7,562 nucleotides of DNA, from contig JASBSE010000471.1 in NCBI GenBank assembly GCA_030149115.1, forward strand, positions 1-7,562, in the 5' to 3' direction. Below the pieces are notes generated by a model. The model was not told the DNA's origin. It made no database searches and was given only the letters and a program-made list of their open reading frames with translations. This document shows positions 1-5,760 of the stretch, one piece after another. How positions within the stretch are numbered: position 1 is the stretch's first letter; each line of letters begins with the position of its first letter. The DNA is from Winogradskyella sp. Lineage in GTDB: Bacteria; Bacteroidota; Bacteroidia; Flavobacteriales; Flavobacteriaceae. A program made the position numbers and the translations under genes.

Positions 1-123
1 TAAATTCTCTAATACCTGATCCTGTCCTGTGAAATCGTTAAAGGTTAAGGGTCTTAACTTTTTTTCTAGGTCAAGCTCTTCTGGACTATAATTGTCGTTA
101 GATGGATTTAGGTTTTCGTTCAT
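1..123 (-). CDS. ruvB: RuvB, Holliday junction branch-migration ATPase (N-terminal part)
   Basis: This is the first 41 codons of a gene that runs off the window at base 1. The translation starts MNENLNPSNDNY and continues with EKKLRPLTFNDFTGQDQVLENL (residues 20-41), which matches the conserved RuvB N-terminus (LRP-x-x-F-x-x-F-x-GQ-x-x-V-x-x-NL) just ahead of the Walker A region. That region itself lies outside the window. RuvB is the cytoplasmic hexameric AAA+ motor that drives branch migration of Holliday junctions together with RuvA. The ATG is preceded by GGGAAATACT with no clear Shine-Dalgarno motif. The gene is on the same strand as the respiratory operon but separated by a terminator, and it is functionally unrelated. 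Confidence 0.9.
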   Translation of the reverse strand, partial: MNENLNPSNDNYSPEELDLEKKLRPLTFNDFTGQDQVLENL

Positions 124-127
124 AGTA

Positions 128-146
128 TTTCCCGTGAAAACGGAAA
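128..146. repeat. Short hairpin directly upstream of ruvB
   Basis: TTTC-CCGT-GAAA-ACGG-AAA folds into a stem with a single C bulge; CCGT (132-135) pairs with ACGG (140-143) around GAAA. It ends five bases before the ruvB ATG, so on the transcript it would sit where the ribosome binds. It resembles the dispersed CCCG...CGGG palindromes of flavobacteria, but it could also be a local regulatory hairpin. Confidence 0.4.
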
Positions 147-169
147 TCTTTATAAGTTACATATTAAAG

Positions 170-190
170 ATTCTGAAGCAAGTTCAGAAT
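170..190. repeat. Short palindromic element, ATTCTGAA/TTCAGAAT hairpin
   Basis: ATTCTGAA (170-177), loop GCAAG (178-182) and TTCAGAAT (183-190) form a perfect 8-base-pair hairpin, followed by GACAAAG. From memory, palindromes of this form ending in TTCAGAATGACA are dispersed between genes in many flavobacterial genomes. Only one copy is visible here, so family membership is inference. It would lie in the ruvB leader if the promoter upstream is real. Confidence 0.5.
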
Positions 191-206
191 GACAAAGAAG
201 TCAAAA

Positions 207-214
207 CAAATATA
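207..214 (-). promoter_or_regulatory. Candidate Bacteroidota -7 promoter element for ruvB
   Basis: On the minus strand, 214-207 reads TATATTTG, an exact match to the Bacteroidota -7 consensus TAnnTTTG. It sits just downstream of the terminator and about 84 bases before the ruvB start, as expected for an independent ruvB promoter. I see no convincing TTG -33 element at the usual spacing, and the region is AT-rich, so the match could be chance. Confidence 0.35.
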
Positions 215-218
215 ATGA

Positions 219-257
219 AAAAGACCTTTGAAGATTTAATCACTCCAAAGGTCTTTT
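219..257 (-). terminator. Rho-independent terminator of the act-cox operon
   Basis: A perfect 12-base-pair stem is formed by 219-230 (AAAAGACCTTTG) and 246-257 (CAAAGGTCTTTT) around a 15-base loop. Read on the minus strand, the stem runs into CTTTTTCATTAT, giving the U-rich tail expected after coxA. On the plus strand the stem is also followed by a T-rich stretch (TTTTCTTATTTG), so it may act in both directions. It lies 37 bases beyond the coxA stop, between the respiratory genes and ruvB. Confidence 0.85.
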
Positions 258-272
258 CTTATTTGTTCTGAG

Positions 273-292
273 ATTCCCTATATAGTGGGAAT
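273..292 (-). repeat. Inverted repeat directly after the coxA stop
   Basis: ATTCCC (273-278) and GGGAAT (287-292) form a perfect 6-base inverted repeat around an 8-base loop, two bases from the coxA stop codon. The centre also contains the palindrome CTATATAG (278-285). There is no T-run beside it, so it is not a classic terminator by itself. It could protect the 3' end of the coxA message or be a remnant of a short palindromic repeat; either role is inference. Confidence 0.45.
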
Positions 293-293
293 T

Positions 294-2090
294 TTAGTGA
301 TGCAATTCTTCTTCACCTTCTTTCATTGGTACATTCTGTGGCACAAAATCTTCATCATGACCAGGCTTACTGTAATCATAAGGCCAACGGTGTACATGAG
401 GTATTTCTCCTGGCCAATTACCATGCATATGTTCAACAGGAGTTGTCCACTCTAAAGTATTTGATCTCCAAGGATTTTTTGGTGCTTTTTTACCATAGAA
501 AATACTACTAATGAAATTATACAAGAATATCAATTGTGCAAGACCTGCGATTAATGCAAATATTGTAATAACAACCTGTGTATCCGCTGTATCATCAAAT
601 AAAGGGAAATTAGAGTTTGTATAATAACGTCTTGGTAAACCAGCCATTCCTATAAAATGCATTGGGAAGAACACACCATATGCACAAACTGCTGTTATCC
701 AAAAATGTAAGTATCCTAAATTCTTATTCATCATTCTACCAAACATTTTAGGGAACCAGTGATATACACCTGCAAACACACCATACAATGCAGAAATACC
801 CATCACCAAGTGGAAGTGAGCAACAACAAAATATGTATCATGTACATTTATATCTAATGCACTGTCTCCTAAAATAATACCTGTTAAACCACCAGTAATA
901 AATGTTGATACTAGTCCGATTGAAAATAACATAGCTGGATTCATTTGGAGATTACCCTTCCAAAGAGTGGTTATATAATTAAATGCCTTTACTGCAGAAG
1001 GTATAGCAATTAATAATGTTGTAAATGTAAATACTGATCCTAAGAATGGATTCATACCAGATACGAACATATGGTGACCCCAAACTATTGTAGATAAAAA
1101 TGCAATAGCCAGTATAGAAAGAATCATTGCTCTATATCCAAAAATTGGTTTCCTAGAATTTGTTGCAATTATTTCAGATGTTATACCTAATGCTGGAAGC
1201 AATACAATATACACTTCTGGATGTCCTAAGAACCAAAATAAATGTTCATATAATACAGGAGAACCACCTTGATAATGCAAGACCTCACCTTGAATAAATA
1301 TATCAGACAAGAAGAATGACGTACCAAAACTTCTATCCATTATTAAAAGTAATGCTGCTGACAAAAGAACTGGGAAAGAAATTACACCAATAACAGCAGT
1401 GATAAAAAATGCCCAAATTGTTAAAGGCAATCTTGTCATTGACATACCCTTTGTTCTAAGGTTCAATACAGTTACAATATAATTTAACGAACCTAGTAAT
1501 GATGAAGCAATAAATATTGCCATAGAAACTAGCCATAGAGTCATACCTGTACCGGAACCTGGCTGTGCCATAGGCAATGCACTTAGTGGAGGATAAATTG
1601 TCCAACCAGCCGCCGCAGGTCCCATCTCAACAAAAAAGGATAGAATCATTATAACACAAGACAGGAAAAACAACCAATAAGACACCATGTTAAGGAAACC
1701 AGACGCCATATCTCTCGCACCAATCTGAAGCGGAATAAGAAGGTTACTGAATGTACCACTCAATCCGGCTGTTAATACAAAGAATACCATTAAAGTTCCA
1801 TGTATGGTTACCAATGCCAAATAGATATCTGCATCCATTACACCCTCTGGAGCCCACTTACCAAGTAGCGCTTTAAAAACTGCATTTTGTTGTTCTGGCC
1901 AAGCAATTTGCATACGTATCATTAAAGACATCAAAATACCGATGATACCCATAACAATTACACCAGTAATTAAATACTGCTTTGCAATCATTTTGTGATC
2001 CTGACTAAATATGTACTTAGTCACGAAAGTCTCTTTATGATGATGTACGTCGTGATCGTCGTGATTGTGTGTATCTACTGTTGCTGACAT
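294..2090 (-). CDS. coxA: Cytochrome c oxidase subunit I (heme a, heme a3-CuB), A1-type oxygen reductase
   Basis: Subunit I is the catalytic proton-pumping subunit that reduces oxygen to water. All key residues are visible in the 598-residue protein. Low-spin heme a ligands are His97 (TIHGTL) and His427; the high-spin heme a3 ligand is His425 (AHFHLVMG). CuB is held by His290, His339 and His340 (GHPEVY, WGHHMF), with Tyr294 able to form the His-Tyr cross-link. D-channel residues are Asp127, Asn134 and Glu292, and the K-channel has Ser365 and Lys368 (IPSAVK), which together define an A1-type enzyme. His417/Asp418 (NVHDTY) match the Mg site and Arg487/Arg488 the propionate contacts. About twelve membrane helices span 40-530. 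The soluble N-terminus has six histidines in its first 18 residues, and the tail is acidic, ending in ELHH. It is the last gene of the operon; a terminator follows. Subunits III and IV are not adjacent. Confidence 0.98.
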   Translation of the reverse strand: MSATVDTHNHDDHDVHHHKETFVTKYIFSQDHKMIAKQYLITGVIVMGIIGILMSLMIRMQIAWPEQQNAVFKALLGKWAPEGVMDADIYLALVTIHGTLMVFFVLTAGLSGTFSNLLIPLQIGARDMASGFLNMVSYWLFFLSCVIMILSFFVEMGPAAAGWTIYPPLSALPMAQPGSGTGMTLWLVSMAIFIASSLLGSLNYIVTVLNLRTKGMSMTRLPLTIWAFFITAVIGVISFPVLLSAALLLIMDRSFGTSFFLSDIFIQGEVLHYQGGSPVLYEHLFWFLGHPEVYIVLLPALGITSEIIATNSRKPIFGYRAMILSILAIAFLSTIVWGHHMFVSGMNPFLGSVFTFTTLLIAIPSAVKAFNYITTLWKGNLQMNPAMLFSIGLVSTFITGGLTGIILGDSALDINVHDTYFVVAHFHLVMGISALYGVFAGVYHWFPKMFGRMMNKNLGYLHFWITAVCAYGVFFPMHFIGMAGLPRRYYTNSNFPLFDDTADTQVVITIFALIAGLAQLIFLYNFISSIFYGKKAPKNPWRSNTLEWTTPVEHMHGNWPGEIPHVHRWPYDYSKPGHDEDFVPQNVPMKEGEEELHH

Positions 2091-2116
2091 AATCTTTTTT
2101 TCTGTTTCTTAGTTTT

Positions 2117-3181
2117 TTAATTCAATGATTTTGCAAAAGTGGTCTGCTCAGCCATCCAAGCATTATATTCTTCTTCAGTCTCTACAATAATTTTCATTTG
2201 CATATTGTAATGAGATTTACCACAAATTTTATTACAAATTAAAAGGTAATCAAACTCATAAGGTTCTAGAGCTTCTTCATTATTTGCAATTAGCTCATCA
2301 CTCTTTTCAGTTCTGATTTTATTAATGTTAGAAACCTTCTCTTTTATATCCTCCACTTCACGCATTTCAGCAGTTGTAACAGTTGGAGTAAAGCCGAACT
2401 GAGTTACCATTCCTGGTACACAATTCATTTGTGCTCTAAAATGAGGCATGTAAGCAGAGTGCAATACATCTTGAGAACGCATTTTAAATAAAACTGGTCT
2501 ATTAACCGGTAAGTGTAATTCTGTAACAATAACATCATCCTGTGCGTTAATATCACCTTCATCAACACCTAATATATTAGCTCTATCTATATCAATTAAT
2601 CTCACATTCGCCTTACCAAGAACATTATCTTGACCACCGTATCTAGCTTTCCAGTTAAACTGTTGCGCATAAAGTTCAATAACCAAAGGATCTTCTTGGT
2701 CATCAACATTCATAATATCATTCCATGTGAATAATCCATAAATAATTAAACCTGCTAAAACTACAACAGGAATACCAGTCCAAATTGCTTCTAAGGTGTT
2801 ATTGTCCGCATAAAACAATGCCTTTCTACCTTTTTCACCTCTGTATTTAAATGCAAAGTAGTGTAGTAAAAATTGAGTTATGGTTTGCACAATAAAGATA
2901 ACAACCATAGAAATAGCCATAAGACTATCTATACCTGGTCCATGTTCTGAAGCTGAGTTAGACATTAAAGGCAAGTCACCTAAATACCAAAAACATAGTA
3001 TAGTTATAACATAAATGAAGGCTAGGAAACCCATCATCAGGTAACCGTTCAATTTATTGTCTTTATCATCAGCAACTTGAGTATTGCTTGCGCCTACTTG
3101 AGCTAAGTCAAAAATCTTTATCAATTGCCAGATGGCAACAGCCACAAAGAGTACAATTATAATCGTTAATAAAGTAGTCAT
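2117..3181 (-). CDS. coxB: Cytochrome c oxidase subunit II (CuA subunit), extended form
   Basis: Subunit II carries the binuclear CuA centre that accepts electrons from the cytochrome c domain and passes them to heme a in subunit I. The 354-residue protein has four hydrophobic helices (about 3-24, 46-67, 88-110, 133-155) rather than the usual two; the last two match the canonical pair. The periplasmic cupredoxin domain follows. CuA ligands are readable: His241 in DVLHSAYMPHF, then Cys316, Cys320, His324 and Met327 in CNKICGKSHYNM. Three departures from textbook proteins: the residue two after the first Cys, normally Glu (a backbone ligand), is Lys318; the aromatic electron-entry motif QWYW reads QFNW (174-177), so the entry Trp is apparently Phe175; and about 38 charged residues (270-307) separate FTPTVT from the Cys pair. 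The ATG lies 24 bases after actF, and coxA follows after 26 bases. Confidence 0.96.
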   Translation of the reverse strand: MTTLLTIIIVLFVAVAIWQLIKIFDLAQVGASNTQVADDKDNKLNGYLMMGFLAFIYVITILCFWYLGDLPLMSNSASEHGPGIDSLMAISMVVIFIVQTITQFLLHYFAFKYRGEKGRKALFYADNNTLEAIWTGIPVVVLAGLIIYGLFTWNDIMNVDDQEDPLVIELYAQQFNWKARYGGQDNVLGKANVRLIDIDRANILGVDEGDINAQDDVIVTELHLPVNRPVLFKMRSQDVLHSAYMPHFRAQMNCVPGMVTQFGFTPTVTTAEMREVEDIKEKVSNINKIRTEKSDELIANNEEALEPYEFDYLLICNKICGKSHYNMQMKIIVETEEEYNAWMAEQTTFAKSLN

Positions 3182-3205
3182 TATCGTATGAGTTCTTTTT
3201 AAATA

Positions 3206-4579
3206 TTAATAATGGAAATGTTTACTTTCCTCTGTAAATGGATTTTGTTTTGCTAATAATGGTGCTTTTCCTAAAGCTGTAAACACAATGAATAAGAAAA
3301 GACCTCCAAATAATAAGACAGCTCCTATTTCTGGCATACCTATAAACCATCTATCTACTACTGTTGCTGGCATAATCCAATTAAACACATCTAGGTAGTG
3401 ACCGCAAAGAATTACGATACCTGCCATAATTACAAACCAGTTGATACGCTTGTAATCACTATTCATTAATAATAGTAATGGGAAAATAAAGTTCATTGCT
3501 AACATTCCGAAGAATGGAAGTTTGTAATGTTCAATTCTGGTTACAAAGTAAGTTACCTCTTCTGGTATATTAGAGTACCATATTAACATGAATTGTGAGA
3601 ACCACAAATAAGTCCAGAATATACTGATACCAAACATGAATTTTGCCAAATCATGAATATGACTATCATTTACAAACTCTAACAATCCTTTAGACTTTAA
3701 GTAGATTGATATCATTGCAATTACAGTAATACCGCTTACAAACATACTTGCAAAAACATACCAACCAAACAAAGTACTAAACCAGTGAGGATCTACACTC
3801 ATTACCCAATCCCAAGACATCATAGACTCAGTGTAAATATAGAATACTAAGAATGCAGCAGAGATCCTGAAATTCTTTTTAAAATTTCTGTTATCATTAG
3901 CACTGTCTTGAGCTATTGAGAATTTTCTAGAGAAGTATCTATATAAAGACCAGCCACCTAAGAAAATAAGACCTCTAATAAAAAAACCTGTTTTATTTAA
4001 CCATCCAGATTTACCAGCTACTAGTTTATCATAGTTTTCGTGTCCTACTTCTGTAACACCCTCTTTTAACCATACAAATAAATGACTGTCTGCTACAAAA
4101 GCAATTGCTAACACAATTAATCCACCAGGTAAAACATAAGATGTAATACCTTCCATAACTCTAAATAATACTGGAGACCAACCTGCTTGAGCTGCATATT
4201 GTATAGCATAAAAAGCAAGAACTCCAAGAGCAATCATAAAGAAAAAGAAAGCACCAACATAAAGTGCTGAATATGGTCTGTTGTGTATTTGGTGCAATGC
4301 ATGCTCTTCATGAAGTGTTAACCCTCCGTGAGCTTCATCTCCATGATGTTCTTCAACATGAGCGGCAACTTCACCATGTTCTGAATCTGCATGAGTGTCT
4401 CCGTGTGCTTCAGTTGCATGAGCATCTCCATGACCATTGTGCTCTTCAGCAAGCTTCTCAGTGATGTTTTCTTCAGTATATCCATGAGAATCAATGAATC
4501 CATAACCAACACCTATCAAACCGAGTACCATCATAATAATAGCACCCATTCTTAATCGATTTGAAATTTTATATTCCAT
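3206..4579 (-). CDS. actF: ActF, second NrfD-like membrane subunit of alternative complex III, with histidine-rich loop
   Basis: ActF is the paralogue of ActC in alternative complex III: a polytopic membrane subunit packed beside it, often annotated as quinol:cytochrome c oxidoreductase quinone-binding subunit 2. The 457-residue protein has one N-terminal helix (about 11-30), a long hydrophilic loop, then about nine more helices from 105 to 436. Diagnostic stretches are ESMMSWDWVMSVDPHWFSTL (251-270) followed by GWYVFASMFVSG (272-283), plus GHYLDVFNWIMP (393-404). The loop between helices 1 and 2 is unusual: residues 32-99 hold 15 histidines mixed with Asp, Glu, Gly and Ala. Short overlapping frames over this loop on both strands are by-products of its repetitive codons. 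The gene sits 22 bases after actE and 24 bases before coxB, with A/T-rich leaders. Identity is secure; whether the loop binds metal is inference. Confidence 0.95.
   Translation of the reverse strand: MEYKISNRLRMGAIIMMVLGLIGVGYGFIDSHGYTEENITEKLAEEHNGHGDAHATEAHGDTHADSEHGEVAAHVEEHHGDEAHGGLTLHEEHALHQIHNRPYSALYVGAFFFFMIALGVLAFYAIQYAAQAGWSPVLFRVMEGITSYVLPGGLIVLAIAFVADSHLFVWLKEGVTEVGHENYDKLVAGKSGWLNKTGFFIRGLIFLGGWSLYRYFSRKFSIAQDSANDNRNFKKNFRISAAFLVFYIYTESMMSWDWVMSVDPHWFSTLFGWYVFASMFVSGITVIAMISIYLKSKGLLEFVNDSHIHDLAKFMFGISIFWTYLWFSQFMLIWYSNIPEEVTYFVTRIEHYKLPFFGMLAMNFIFPLLLLMNSDYKRINWFVIMAGIVILCGHYLDVFNWIMPATVVDRWFIGMPEIGAVLLFGGLFLFIVFTALGKAPLLAKQNPFTEESKHFHY
4388..4432 (-). repeat. Imperfect 18-base tandem-like repeat in the ActF histidine-rich loop
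   Basis: Bases 4388-4405 and 4415-4432 are two 18-base copies, 27 bases apart start to start, differing at three positions. On the coding strand they encode HGDTHA (residues 59-64) and HGDAHA (residues 50-55). The 27-base spacing keeps the frame. This looks like an old internal duplication that has lengthened the His/Asp loop of actF. Confidence 0.6.
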
Positions 4580-4601
4580 TTATATAATCTTTATCTAAAT
4601 C

Positions 4602-5210
4602 TTATTTTTCTAAATCTGCCTTTAGTTTTTCAACATAAGCAACTACCTGCCAACGCTCTTCTTCACTTAATTGGTTAGCATAAGAACCCATAGTGTTTTT
4701 ACCGTAATAAATAACATGGTAGATACTTCCAGTAGTTATTGCTCTTCCTGCATCATCATAGCTAGGTACGCCTAATATTTTTTCGCGTTGTACTAATTTT
4801 CCTTTTCCATCACCCTTAACACCATGACAAATACCACAGTAAATTGTATATAAAGGACCTCCTACTTCGTAATCAACTCTTGGTACGTTAGGATCTACTT
4901 TAATAGAGTCAGCCATATCTAATGGAATAGGATCTGCTAATGGACTCTTTAAGATTGTCTTTGCAATCTCATAACCTTCGTTAGTATTTTCAATTTCATA
5001 AGGCATAAAATTACCTCTAGGAATGGTTCCTTCTGCAGGTAACTGTGCTTCAACTCCGTTTGCAAAAGCATCAGATTCCTGATAAGTTTCATACCCTACT
5101 GATTCATACATGTTAGGCATATACTGATAGTTAGGTCTAGAATCTTTTTTACAAGACACAAAACTTACTAATAAACCTAGTACTACGATATATTTCAATG
5201 ATGTCTTCAT
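4602..5210 (-). CDS. actE: ActE, monoheme cytochrome c lipoprotein of alternative complex III
   Basis: ActE is the c-type cytochrome subunit of alternative complex III, held on the periplasmic side of the inner membrane and likely close to the exit point of electrons to the oxidase. I start it at the ATG at 5208-5210, giving 202 residues. This places a lipoprotein signal peptide at the N-terminus: MKTSLKYIVV, a hydrophobic core, then Cys20 followed by KKDSR. An in-frame ATG four codons upstream (5220-5222) would add MHIN and overlap actD by 11 bases; it is less likely. Conserved early segments are PNMYESVGYETY (32-43) and GTIPRGN (61-67). One heme site is visible: CGICH at 125-129, with Met174 in KNTMGSYANQL the probable distal ligand, which makes this a class I cytochrome c fold. 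The actF start follows 22 bases after the stop. Confidence 0.94.
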   Translation of the reverse strand: MKTSLKYIVVLGLLVSFVSCKKDSRPNYQYMPNMYESVGYETYQESDAFANGVEAQLPAEGTIPRGNFMPYEIENTNEGYEIAKTILKSPLADPIPLDMADSIKVDPNVPRVDYEVGGPLYTIYCGICHGVKGDGKGKLVQREKILGVPSYDDAGRAITTGSIYHVIYYGKNTMGSYANQLSEEERWQVVAYVEKLKADLEK

Positions 5211-5211
5211 A

Positions 5212-5751
5212 TTAATGTGCATCTTCGTCTTTATCTACAATATTAATTTCAACAGCTCCTGTTTCTTGTAATAATGAAGTCAATTCACTTTCATTATTAT
5301 GAATAGCAATTTCCATTAAGAAATGATCATCTGTTGTTCTTGGATCTGGATTTTCAGCCTTTTTGAAAGGCCACATTCTACTTCTTAGATAAAATGTAAT
5401 TACCATTAAGTGTGCTGCAAAAAATACCGTAAGCTCAAACATAATTGGCACAAATGCAGGCATATTTTGTAAATAACTAAAGCTTGGTTTACCACCTATA
5501 TCTTGTGGCCAATCTTCAATCATTATAAAGTTCATCATAGTAATTGCAACTGTTAGACCAACACAACCATACATAAAAGCTGTTATTGCAAGTCTCGTTG
5601 GTGCTAAGCCCATTGCTTTGTCTAGTCCATGAACTGGAAAAGGAGTATATATTTCCTCGATATGATGTTTTTTCGCCTTTACCTTTTTTACGGCAGACAT
5701 CAACACATCATCATCTGTATAAATAGCATGAATTACTTTTGAAGCTTCCAT
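5212..5751 (-). CDS. actD: ActD, DUF3341 membrane subunit of alternative complex III
   Basis: ActD is a small structural membrane subunit of alternative complex III with no known cofactor. The 179-residue protein has the expected family shape: a soluble N-terminal part with the YTPFPVHGLDKAMG stretch (35-48), two membrane helices (about 54-76 and 99-122), the RSRMWPF turn (123-129), and a soluble C-terminal part with DDHFL (141-145). The N-terminal half resembles a small alpha/beta fold. It starts at ATG 9 bases after the actC TAG. Its TAA stop is followed after a single base by the preferred actE start, so translation of the two is probably coupled. Length and motifs are as expected for the DUF3341 family; nothing is missing. 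Confidence 0.94.
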   Translation of the reverse strand: MEASKVIHAIYTDDDVLMSAVKKVKAKKHHIEEIYTPFPVHGLDKAMGLAPTRLAITAFMYGCVGLTVAITMMNFIMIEDWPQDIGGKPSFSYLQNMPAFVPIMFELTVFFAAHLMVITFYLRSRMWPFKKAENPDPRTTDDHFLMEIAIHNNESELTSLLQETGAVEINIVDKDEDAH

Positions 5752-5760
5752 ATACTATAA

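Noticed and set aside
326..511. 61-residue plus-strand open frame inside coxA
   Set aside because: It lies wholly antisense to a strongly conserved oxidase gene and has no recognisable motif.
4264..4464. 66-residue Leu/His-rich plus-strand frame over the actF loop
   Set aside because: It is the antisense image of the repetitive His/Asp/Glu codons in actF, with low-complexity composition only.
4318..4512. 64-residue minus-strand frame overlapping actF
   Set aside because: It is a frame-shifted reading of the same repetitive stretch; the actF frame is intact and conserved.
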